Positions 1 through 5,578 of a stretch of DNA of 5,608 nucleotides are shown piece after piece. The translations under genes were made by a program, and so were the position numbers. The first letter of the stretch is position 1. Each line of letters starts with the position of its first letter. Source of the DNA: an uncultured Planctomycetaceae bacterium. Lineage in GTDB: Bacteria; Planctomycetota; Planctomycetia; Pirellulales; Pirellulaceae. The notes below the pieces were generated by a model. That model saw nothing but the letters and a program-made list of their open reading frames with translations. It was not told the DNA's origin and made no database searches. The stretch spans positions 1-5,608 of the forward strand of contig CALBTA010000590.1 of assembly GCA_937967755.1 (NCBI GenBank), given 5' to 3'.

Positions 1-235
1 GATCGGCCTGGCGGCGCAAACCCTGGCCGAATCGTGTGCAATTGGTTTCGCTTCCGCGTAGCGCGCTGAGATCGCGCGCGGTTTCATCGAAAACTTGCTC
101 TTCAGCATCCCCAACGATCTTCGAAAGCAGTTCGCCAACTTCACCAGCGGAAAGATCGCGCTGTTCAACGAAGTCAGCCAGCCGCAGCAGCAACTGCGCA
201 GTGTAAAGCAATTCGCAAGCGTGGCTCGCTACCAT
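1..235 (-). CDS. Partial hypothetical protein, probably all-helical (5' part only)
   Basis: From an ATG at 235-233 the minus strand stays open for 78 codons to the window edge, so the C-terminal part is missing. An in-frame TGA lies 20 codons upstream (295-293) with no other ATG between, which fixes this as the first ATG. The peptide begins MVASHACELLYTAQLLLRLA and continues with Glu/Leu/Ala-rich stretches (LADFVEQRDLSAGEVGELL, then KIVGDAEEQVFDETARDL). This is the pattern of amphipathic helices; I see no signal peptide and no family motif. No clear Shine-Dalgarno is present. The opposite strand is also open over 62-264 but has no ATG or GTG start, so the minus strand is preferred. It follows the protease gene in the same direction after a 139-base gap. 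Function is unknown. That it is a real gene is an inference from codon and residue composition. Confidence 0.45.
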   Translation of the reverse strand, partial: MVASHACELLYTAQLLLRLADFVEQRDLSAGEVGELLSKIVGDAEEQVFDETARDLSALRGSETNCTRFGQGLRRQAD

Positions 236-263
236 ATGTTGGCCCGTTTGGTAGAAAAGCTCT

Positions 264-292
264 GAAAAAGATTTTGCCGAATGGCTACGGCA
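264..292 (-). terminator. Possible weak rho-independent terminator downstream of the protease gene
   Basis: Read on the minus strand, TGCCG (292-288) and CGGCA (279-275) can pair across an 8-base loop, and a T-rich tract (TCTTTTT) follows after four A residues. The stem has only 5 bp and the T tract is not directly next to it, so this is a weak candidate. Its place, about 85 bases after the protease stop and before the next minus-strand start, fits a terminator. Confidence 0.3.
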
Positions 293-374
293 TCAGATTA
301 ACCTAAGTGCGCAGTGGAAATCAACTCAAAGGGGCGAAAATGCCATGCCTACTCCAACCGAGGGGCGATGCCGG

Positions 375-1577
375 CTACGGCAGCGGACGTAAGACCACTT
401 CCCGGGTCAGGGTTGTTTCTTCGTCGCTGCGGGCGTTGCGGATGAGTTTGACCGTGACCGTATCGCCAACTTCGCGGGCGTCCATCACTTTAAACAGATC
501 TTCGGAATTTCCGATTGACACCCCGTCGATCTCGACAATGATGTCGCCCAGGCGGATTTGCTCCTGCTCGTCGACCAGCGTCGGCTGGAAACCAGCCGCG
601 TCGGCCGCGCCGCCATCCTGAACTTTCAAGACTAGCACTCCGTCGATGCCAAGCTGCCGCACGATTTGATCGTTGGCGATTTGAATGCCGAAACCGGGGC
701 GGATCACCTTCCCGTGGCGAAGCAATTGCGGCACGACGCGGTTGATCGTGTCGACCGGAATGGCAAACCCGATGCCGGCGTACGCGCCGCTAGGGCTGTA
801 GATGGCCGTGTTCATCCCGATCAGCCTGCCGCTGCTGTCGAGCAACGGCCCGCCGGAATTGCCGGGGTTGATCGCCGCGTCGGTTTGGATCACGTCGAAA
901 ATCGTGCGGCCGTTGTCGGCCTGAATCTCTCTGCCCAACCCGCTGACGACGCCAGTGGTAAGCGTTTGATCCAAGCCGAAGGGGTTTCCGATCGCCATCA
1001 CCCTCTGCCCCACTTGCAAATCGACGGAACTGCCCACGGGCATCGGAACGAGGTTCTTGGGCGAAGTTTCCAATTGTAGCACGGCGATGTCGTTATCCGG
1101 AGCGCCGCCGATGATGTGAGCCAGGTGCGTGGTTTGGTCGGCCAGCGTGACGCGAATGTGGTCGTCTTCGCTGGCTGCTTTCGCGACGACGTGATAGTTC
1201 GTGACGATGTGGCCCTGTTCATCCCATACGAAGCCGCTGCCGGTGCCGGCGGGAATTTCAATCGGGTTGAAGTTGAACCGGTCCCGGCGAACGGAAATGG
1301 CGGTGATGTAAACCACCGACTGCGAACAGCGGTGAAACAATTCAATGGTGGCTTGCTCGCCCTCGGGCAAGTCGCCGCGCGGCGTGATGGGGCGCGGAGC
1401 CGCGCTGGGGTCGCGTCCCGGCGGCGTGTTGCCCCAAGTCGAAACGACAAACCCGGCCAAAACGCCGCCGCCAATCAACATGAACGCGACCAACGCCATC
1501 GCAAACAGCGCACTGGAAGTTCGCGAAGGTTGCTCGGAAGGGAATTCACCCGAAGGCGTTGGCGGCGGAGCAGACAT
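375..1577 (-). CDS. HtrA/Deg-family trypsin-like serine protease with one PDZ domain, membrane-anchored
   Basis: This 400-residue protein is a complete HtrA-type (S1C) protease, expected to degrade or process misfolded proteins in the envelope. A proline- and serine-rich cytoplasmic tail (1-24) leads into one membrane segment (about 25-47: ALFAMALVAFMLIGGGVLAG). A low-complexity linker (50-72) follows. The protease domain spans about 75-285. Its catalytic triad is visible: His129 in TNYHVV, Asp163 in NDIAVLQL and Ser241 in NPGNSGGPLL. A substrate-side loop (IGNPFGLDQTLTTGVVS) is also present. One PDZ domain covers about 290-398, with the ligand-binding loop PGFGIQI (294-300) and RLGDIIVEIDG (342-352). 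One membrane anchor plus one PDZ resembles DegS-type more than two-PDZ DegP/DegQ, but the exact subclass cannot be fixed, so no symbol is given. No strong ribosome site precedes the ATG; internal Met27 would remove part of the anchor and is less likely. Confidence 0.95.
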   Translation of the reverse strand: MSAPPPTPSGEFPSEQPSRTSSALFAMALVAFMLIGGGVLAGFVVSTWGNTPPGRDPSAAPRPITPRGDLPEGEQATIELFHRCSQSVVYITAISVRRDRFNFNPIEIPAGTGSGFVWDEQGHIVTNYHVVAKAASEDDHIRVTLADQTTHLAHIIGGAPDNDIAVLQLETSPKNLVPMPVGSSVDLQVGQRVMAIGNPFGLDQTLTTGVVSGLGREIQADNGRTIFDVIQTDAAINPGNSGGPLLDSSGRLIGMNTAIYSPSGAYAGIGFAIPVDTINRVVPQLLRHGKVIRPGFGIQIANDQIVRQLGIDGVLVLKVQDGGAADAAGFQPTLVDEQEQIRLGDIIVEIDGVSIGNSEDLFKVMDAREVGDTVTVKLIRNARSDEETTLTREVVLRPLP

Positions 1578-1811
1578 ACCGATAGGTTAGAGCGCAGCAT
1601 CGCCCTCGGGCAAGGCGAAAATGGCCAAGTAAATCGGCAGTCCCTGACGATTGACCGAAGCGCTTGATTCGCCGTGGGGACGAACTGCCCAACACCACAG
1701 CCGTTTGAATTGGCGCGAGTACTCACAGCAACGGCTTGCAATTTGGGAAACCCAACTCGCTTCCACTCGTCACGGAGTGCCGAGCTACTTAGAACGGATC
1801 GGAGATTCGAT

Positions 1812-2207
1812 TCAATACGCCCAGCGGTACCGCCGCCACGGCAGAATTCGCGTCGGGTCGTAAACCAACGCCGGCTGCGGTGCGTAGTACGTCGTCACCG
1901 GAACAACAGCGGTTGCCGGCGCAACGGCGGCCGGAGCATAGTACGCAGTCACTGGCGTCGCTGCGGGCGCGGCGTAGTACGCCGTCGTCGCCGGGGCCGG
2001 TGCGTAATACGCGGTCGTTGGCGCGGGAGCGTAATAGGTAGTCGTCGCTTGCGGAGCGTAGTAGGCGGTCGTCGGTACCGCAACCGGAGCAACCGCCGGT
2101 GCCGCGTAATACGTCACCGTCGGGCGGTACGTGGTAATCACTTGGGCGTCTGCAAGCGATGTGCCGATCAGCAAGGCCGCGGTGGAAAGTAATGTCAATG
2201 TCTTCAT
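1812..2207 (-). CDS. Small secreted YYAP-repeat protein of unknown function
   Basis: This 131-residue protein starts with a Sec-type signal peptide (MKTLTLLSTAALLIGTSLADA) with a likely cleavage after Ala-Asp-Ala at residue 21. The mature part is almost wholly low-complexity: seven Tyr-Tyr pairs at 33, 49, 58, 67, 77, 89 and 107, mostly as T/A-YY-A-P or YYAAP, separated by Ala/Pro/Thr/Val spacers. It ends in a distinct basic, aromatic tail, DPTRILPWRRYRWAY (117-131). It has almost no charge between residues 22 and 114 and no cysteine. A good Shine-Dalgarno (AGGAA, 6 bases before the ATG) supports the start. I recall similar Tyr-Tyr-Ala-Pro exported proteins from planctomycete genomes, but no function is known to me. 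A structural role in the cell wall or matrix, or tyrosine cross-linking, is inference only. It lies between two exported-protein genes on the same strand, with gaps of 234 and 214 bases. Confidence 0.85.
   Translation of the reverse strand: MKTLTLLSTAALLIGTSLADAQVITTYRPTVTYYAAPAVAPVAVPTTAYYAPQATTTYYAPAPTTAYYAPAPATTAYYAAPAATPVTAYYAPAAVAPATAVVPVTTYYAPQPALVYDPTRILPWRRYRWAY
1878..2111 (-). repeat. Degenerate coding repeat (YYAP units, about 27-50 bases apart)
   Basis: Seven copies of a unit coding for Tyr-Tyr-Ala, with five of the seven reading Tyr-Tyr-Ala-Pro, lie in one frame inside the secreted protein gene. The central four are 27-30 bases apart; the outer ones are 36-51 apart. The Tyr pair is written with different codons in different copies (TAT TAC, TAC TAC and TAC TAT). 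The units are therefore old and held at protein level, not a fresh DNA duplication. Confidence 0.85.
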
Positions 2208-2238
2208 CGTTCGTTCCTAGCGTGGGGGATCAGGAAAC

Positions 2239-2260
2239 CCGTGCCGCGCAACCGGCACGG
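2239..2260. other. 8-bp stem-loop in the gap between the phosphoesterase and YYAP genes
   Basis: CCGTGCCG (2239-2246) and CGGCACGG (2253-2260) pair perfectly around a 6-base loop. On the minus strand it lies about 160 bases after the phosphoesterase stop and 32 bases before the YYAP start. It could be a terminator stem for the first or a leader hairpin for the second. Only TTT follows closely on the minus strand, so an intrinsic terminator is not well supported. Confidence 0.4.
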
Positions 2261-2421
2261 CACTACGCAATTCAGGCTAATGCCTGCAGCGACCGCGTGC
2301 AACTATTTCCCCGCCCCGAAATCCGCAGCACGGCTCTCCTTTCCGGCTTTTCCGCGCGAAGCTGCGAAACTTTGCAGTGGGTTTGACGATTAGCTAGCTT
2401 TGATTGAACGCATCGCAAGAG

Positions 2422-3342
2422 CTAAACCGTCGCCAGCGATTTTGTCGCGGCGACATCAGCGCCGGTCGGCTTGTAGTCGATCGCCAGCTTCCCGTCGCCC
2501 AAGGTGACTAGGCAATAACCAGGACGAAACTCTACCGGGTTGAACCCTGGTGCCCCTTTTGCTTCCAGCCCGCGGTTCTGATTGTACGTGACCGACGGAA
2601 AGCAAATCTCGTGCAGCGGGGCGTGGGCGTCCCAGCCGCGGATGCCGTTGTGAAAATGCCCGTGGAACACCGCGATGGTATCTTCCTTGTGCGCCGTGAC
2701 GATTTCATAGAACCGCTTCTGCCCATGCTCAGGCTTCACATACCAGGCCCGGTCAGGCGGGCCGTTCTTAACCACCGGCACGTGGCAACAGATCAGGATC
2801 TTTCGCCCCCGGTCGGCCGCTTCGTTGCAGACCTTCGCCAGCCAGTCGAGCTGCGCTTCTTCAAAGAATCCATCATGCGAAGTGCGCCGCGAATTGTTCA
2901 TCAACACCACGGTCAGCCAACCGTGATCAACGGTTGTATCAACCTCCCGCCGAATCTTCTTCGCGAAAGCCTCCGCCGGATCGTGGTTACCCGGAATCTC
3001 ATGCACTGGCTTGCCGATGGAATCGCGAATCTCCTTGTACGGGGCGTATTGCGCCTCGCGGCCCGCATCCACGATGTCGCCCAGGTGCAAGACGAACTTC
3101 ACATCCGTCTCGGCCAACTCCTCAGCGACTGTCTTCCACTGGTTCTGCGCGGTCATTTTGTCTTGCCGACCGAGGTGCGTATCACTGACCACGGCAAACG
3201 AAAGCGGCGGCTGCTCTTGAGCGGCGGCAACCGGCAGCGACGTTGAAAGAGCTACCGCGCCCCCAGCCCCGACGGTTGCTAACCAACCACGACGAGTTGA
3301 CTCGTATCCGACGAAGATGGAATTGTTCGCGGTATCGTTCAT
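2422..3342 (-). CDS. Tat-exported calcineurin-like metallophosphoesterase
   Basis: This 306-residue protein is a binuclear-metal phosphoesterase predicted to act outside the cytoplasm; the substrate cannot be told from sequence. The N-terminus has a twin-arginine signal, S-T-R-R-G-W-L (15-21), a hydrophobic stretch (21-40) and a likely cleavage after AAA at residue 41. The metal-binding motif set is complete and in order: SDTH (Asp54, His56), LGDIVD (Asp89), GNHD (Asn119, His120), CCHVP (His187) and HGHFH (His229, His231). The core (48-253) resembles the Icc/CpdA and GpdQ-like branch of calcineurin-type enzymes, followed by a C-terminal tail of about 50 residues. The frame is open upstream to 3561. 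The ATG at 3342 is chosen because GAGGTG lies 4 bases before it, the Tat signal starts just after it, and a longer start would cross the divergent promoter and overlap the plus-strand gene. It belongs to the exported-protein group on this strand but has its own upstream region. Confidence 0.93.
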   Translation of the reverse strand: MNDTANNSIFVGYESTRRGWLATVGAGGAVALSTSLPVAAAQEQPPLSFAVVSDTHLGRQDKMTAQNQWKTVAEELAETDVKFVLHLGDIVDAGREAQYAPYKEIRDSIGKPVHEIPGNHDPAEAFAKKIRREVDTTVDHGWLTVVLMNNSRRTSHDGFFEEAQLDWLAKVCNEAADRGRKILICCHVPVVKNGPPDRAWYVKPEHGQKRFYEIVTAHKEDTIAVFHGHFHNGIRGWDAHAPLHEICFPSVTYNQNRGLEAKGAPGFNPVEFRPGYCLVTLGDGKLAIDYKPTGADVAATKSLATV

Positions 3343-3349
3343 GACACAC

Positions 3350-3353
3350 CTCA
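3350..3353 (-). promoter_or_regulatory. Ribosome binding site core that decides the phosphoesterase start
   Basis: On the minus strand GAGGTG is placed 4 bases before the ATG at 3342. It is among the clearest Shine-Dalgarno sites in the window, and it rules out the longer frame opening at 3561. Confidence 0.7.
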
Positions 3354-3371
3354 CGGGACAAGAGACTGAGT

Positions 3372-3400
3372 TTGCCAGTAGATGTGTATGGTAATACAAT
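3372..3400 (+). promoter_or_regulatory. Sigma70-type promoter for the 80-residue protein gene
   Basis: TTGCCA (3372-3377) and TACAAT (3395-3400) are each one base from the consensus -35 and -10 boxes and are separated by exactly 17 bases. Transcription would start near 3407, giving a leader of about 23 bases before the ATG at 3430. An 8-base palindrome, ACAATTGT (3396-3403), overlaps the -10 box and might be a regulator half-site or chance. Confidence 0.65.
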
Positions 3401-3429
3401 TGTGATGGGGACTGGAGAAAACCCGAGCT

Positions 3430-3672
3430 ATGCAACAGTTTGATTTCACAGTGAGCATCAATGTCTTCATCGACGACCTCGACAAGATCGATGCGTTCTA
3501 CGGCCGCTGTGACGATGTTTCGATGTTCAATTCCGACGGTGTCACACGGATCACGTTTCACCGCGAGGCGGCGTCGCTCGATGAAGCCATCCGATCAGCC
3601 ATAGCGGATACCACGACACTGGGCGCGAAGCTGACGAGCATTGAAGTGGAGCCGGAGTGCGTTGGGGCGTGA
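3430..3672 (+). CDS. Short acidic protein like the N-terminal module of small HTH proteins, without HTH
   Basis: This 80-residue protein starts at an ATG behind a well-placed promoter. GGAG lies 12 bases upstream, farther than usual. Two features match, from memory, a widespread family of small proteins in which this module precedes a helix-turn-helix (often ...FEAGCDDA...LDFDREA.SLEEAI.SAI.DVE..G..V..VEPDDLV...): the stretch FYGRCDDVSMFNSDGVTRIT with FHREAASLDEAIRSAIAD (residues 23-60), and the ending IEVEPECV. Here the protein stops two residues after VEPECV, just where the HTH would begin. Reading on in all three frames over the next 100 bases shows no HTH, so this is a natural short form or an old truncation. 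It is acidic and has no signal peptide or membrane segment, so it is probably cytoplasmic. It is transcribed divergently from the phosphoesterase gene across 87 bases. Function unknown; a partner-binding or regulatory role is a guess. Confidence 0.8.
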   Translation: MQQFDFTVSINVFIDDLDKIDAFYGRCDDVSMFNSDGVTRITFHREAASLDEAIRSAIADTTTLGAKLTSIEVEPECVGA

Positions 3673-3857
3673 AATCGGGCCTCTTCAATTCATGCGGTTA
3701 TAGTTGCTATTCGAACTAACGCACGTTCATCTTACCTGAGTTTCGCACCAAGCCCGTGGAAAAACAAACTGGACAGACATAGGTTTTGGGCATCCTGCCG
3801 AAAGGCCAGCCAACAACGAATTGCCCGCTACGATTTATCCCGAACGGCGTCTTGATG

Positions 3858-3863
3858 TAGAAT
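3858..3863 (+). promoter_or_regulatory. Possible -10 box for the TPR gene
   Basis: TAGAAT matches the -10 consensus at five of six bases. Seventeen bases upstream only TTATCC (3835-3840) is found, a poor -35. If used, transcription would begin near 3870, making the mRNA almost leaderless. That would fit the lack of a Shine-Dalgarno before the ATG at 3878. Confidence 0.25.
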
Positions 3864-3877
3864 GACCGCGTAGCGTG

Positions 3878-5122
3878 ATGCTCAAAGATGTCGCAGGCAT
3901 CGACGTCGGGCGTTCAGAACGGTTGGGCGAACTTAATCCCGTGATCCGTCGGATTCGACTGCAATTTGGACTGCGAGGGTTGCTACTTGTCGCATTCCCA
4001 ACCATTGCTGTATCAATCGCCGTGCTGCGATTATGGGCATTCCATAAGGGAATTCTTGAGCCTCCGCGACCGATGTACACATACGGTCTCTATAGAGAGC
4101 CAGGAGAGTGGTTTCCCGATTGGGAGTTTTGCGGCGAAAGGTGTGTTGACGACATTGAGTGTTCCATGTTCACGGATCTGTACGATAACGCTACGCTGCT
4201 GATACTTGCCCGCGACTTTCATATCGAACGCAATCCAAGCTATTCAAATGTTAAGTGGGTGGTGGCGGGACAAGAGAAGGTTGTTCGCGTTTCACGAACC
4301 ACAAACACGCTTACGGTAGTGCGAGAAGACGGCGAATTTCTTCTGCTGGATATTGAGCCAAGGGGCGCCTATAGAACGCAAACGAGTTTTTTGCAGAACC
4401 GCGTTCCCAATTTGCTCGCAGCTTGCCGACTGAGTCTCCCAAAGTCCCAGCGCCAGGCATTCGATCAATTCACAGAAAATCTTCAGGTTGATGTCGCATT
4501 TGACCAGGCTTGGGAGGCTCAAATACAAGGAGAGTTCCGTGTTGCAATCGATGGTTTCTCCCGCGTAATCCGATTCGATCCAAATGATGCGGAAGCGTAT
4601 CTGCGACGAGGGCACTCCCATAGCTGTGCTGGGAATTTCGACGAAGCTATTGAAGACTTCAGTACATCAATTCGGCTGAATGCCGATCCAATCCCCTACT
4701 GCTTCCGTGCTTCGTCGTGGGCTGCCAAGGGTGATTATGGCAAGGCAATCGACGACTACAATGCAGCGCTATCTTTGGATGCATCAATGGACTTAGCGCA
4801 TAACGAACTCGCATGGCTTTTGGCAACTTGCCCTGAGGGGAAGTATCGTGACGGGGCGAAGGCGTTGGAGCACGCAGAAAAGGCGTGCCAACTTCGGAAT
4901 TGGGAAGACCCGTTGTACTTTGACGCATTGGCGGCTGCATACGCTGAGACAGGTGACTTCGAGAAAGCGGTTCATTGGCAAGGAAGGGCGATGCAAGGCG
5001 ATGGTCAGCCGGTTGCCCAAGAAGACGAGATTCGCCTTAACGCAGCGATGGAAGCATACAAGGCCGGAAGGCCGTTTCGGTACGGCGCCCAGTCAAGCAC
5101 GTCCAACAATACTCAGCCATAG
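3878..5122 (+). CDS. Membrane-anchored TPR protein with an unknown cysteine-containing middle domain
   Basis: This 414-residue protein has three parts. The first (1-55) is Arg-rich (RRIRLQFGLRGLLL) and runs into one membrane segment at about 34-54. The positive residues before it put the N-terminus inside and the rest outside the cytoplasm. The second (about 65-200) is a domain I do not recognise, with a C-x3-C-x5-C cluster (Cys85, Cys89, Cys95) and a fifth-strand-like LTVVREDGEFLLLDIEP stretch. The third is a TPR array of about five units (205-237, 238-271, 272-305, 306-343, 345-378). The last two carry the wording typical of planctomycete TPR proteins, including the closing YKAGRPFRY (394-402). 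A polar tail ends the protein. TPRs usually bind other proteins; no enzyme motif is seen. The start is uncertain: GTG 3875 adjoins the ATG, and GTG 3941 would start just before the RRIRLQF motif, as in many planctomycete anchors. None has a clear ribosome site. Codons look less GC-rich than in the protease gene. Confidence 0.88.
   Translation: MLKDVAGIDVGRSERLGELNPVIRRIRLQFGLRGLLLVAFPTIAVSIAVLRLWAFHKGILEPPRPMYTYGLYREPGEWFPDWEFCGERCVDDIECSMFTDLYDNATLLILARDFHIERNPSYSNVKWVVAGQEKVVRVSRTTNTLTVVREDGEFLLLDIEPRGAYRTQTSFLQNRVPNLLAACRLSLPKSQRQAFDQFTENLQVDVAFDQAWEAQIQGEFRVAIDGFSRVIRFDPNDAEAYLRRGHSHSCAGNFDEAIEDFSTSIRLNADPIPYCFRASSWAAKGDYGKAIDDYNAALSLDASMDLAHNELAWLLATCPEGKYRDGAKALEHAEKACQLRNWEDPLYFDALAAAYAETGDFEKAVHWQGRAMQGDGQPVAQEDEIRLNAAMEAYKAGRPFRYGAQSSTSNNTQP
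4490..5014 (+). repeat. TPR-coding repeat array
   Basis: Five 34-residue-type units in the C-terminal half of the TPR protein share the helix pattern W/A-x2-L/G-x-A/S near the start and A-I/F-x-D/G-F/Y in the second helix. Clear examples are GEFRVAIDGFSRVIRFDPND, AGNFDEAIEDFSTSIRLNAD and KGDYGKAIDDYNAALSLDAS. The fourth unit is lengthened by the ATCPEGKYRDG insert between its helices. Confidence 0.85.
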
Positions 5123-5149
5123 TGTTCGGCATCTGCGCAGCCAATTCCA

Positions 5150-5175
5150 ATTCGCGAAGATTCGCGCCATTCGCG
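5150..5175. repeat. Three ATTCGCG units spaced 9-10 bases
   Basis: ATTCGCG occurs at 5150-5156, 5160-5166 and 5169-5175, about one helical turn apart and just after the TPR gene. The first copy forms part of the palindrome TTCGCGAA. It could be a protein-binding cluster or a fragment of a dispersed intergenic repeat. Confidence 0.5.
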
Positions 5176-5548
5176 GGCAGAGAACTTTGCAGGGTCGAAA
5201 TCTTGTCCGCATTTCGCCTGATCTCCGTAACCTGTTGGGCGACAACGACTTAGGGCGAGGGGAAAAGTTGCCAACAAAATCTCAAGAAAAGTGTACCAGC
5301 GACGAATCGTATGGTATACCAATGACCATTACTGGAAGGGTCGCGGCGCGCTGGTGAGATTCCGGCGGGTGACAGGCGGCCGAAGGCAATGGGATAGGAG
5401 ATTTGCGGCCAACTCTTGGGGTGGCCTCCCTCGGCATTTCAGTGGCAGAACGTGGCATGGTGGTGCTTTGCAATATTGGCGTACGGCTTGGTCGAGTCGG
5501 CTCGATCCATGGCCGGGTGTGGTTAGGCGTTCCCGTGAAGCATCGCTG

Positions 5549-5578
5549 AACATGCGGAAGAGACGGCCGTAGCATGTT
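5549..5578. repeat. Inverted repeat with 7-base arms
   Basis: AACATGC (5549-5555) and GCATGTT (5572-5578) are perfect complements around a 16-base loop. No T tract follows on either strand, so it is not a typical terminator. It may be an operator, the leader of a gene beyond the window, or chance. Confidence 0.35.

Noticed and set aside
1116..1667. Plus-strand frames opposite the protease gene (also 307-621 and 666-1079) and a second minus-strand frame at 998-1474
   Set aside because: They are shadows of the protease gene, whose full catalytic triad and PDZ domain prove the coding frame.
1743..1755. TTGGG-AAA-CCCAA hairpin as terminator for the YYAP gene
   Set aside because: The stem has only five pairs, the loop has three bases, and no T tract follows on the minus strand.
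1651..1863. Plus-strand 70-codon frame between the protease and YYAP genes
   Set aside because: It has no ribosome site, no recognisable motif, overlaps the end of the YYAP gene, and its residue make-up is not convincing.
1878..2111. CRISPR-like repeat array
   Set aside because: The repeats are degenerate, in one reading frame, unevenly spaced and encode YYAP units; there are no conserved repeat-spacer units.
1674..2192. Long plus-strand frame opposite the YYAP gene
   Set aside because: Its Arg-rich repetitive translation is the mirror of the repeat codons; the minus-strand frame has a signal peptide and a ribosome site.
2611..3246. 211-codon plus-strand frame opposite the phosphoesterase
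   Set aside because: The minus strand carries every metal-binding motif of the phosphoesterase; the opposite frame has no family motif.
3343..3561. N-terminal extension of the phosphoesterase by 73 codons to the ATG at 3561
   Set aside because: It would bury the Tat signal inside the protein, ignore the good GAGGTG site before 3342, and overlap both the divergent promoter and the plus-strand gene at 3430-3672.
3700..3725. GTTCGAATA-like sequence on the minus strand, resembling a tRNA T-loop
   Set aside because: No matching acceptor or anticodon arm can be built around it.
5113..5322. Minus-strand 69-codon frame after the TPR gene
   Set aside because: No motif, overlaps the TPR gene end, and its translation runs through the ATTCGCG repeats.
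5282..5575. Frames on both strands near the right edge (5291-5572 plus, 5282-5575 and 5329-5553 minus) as possible genes
   Set aside because: All three overlap, none has a Shine-Dalgarno or a motif, and the translations are rich in Arg, Pro, Ser and Trp as expected of GC-rich noncoding DNA.
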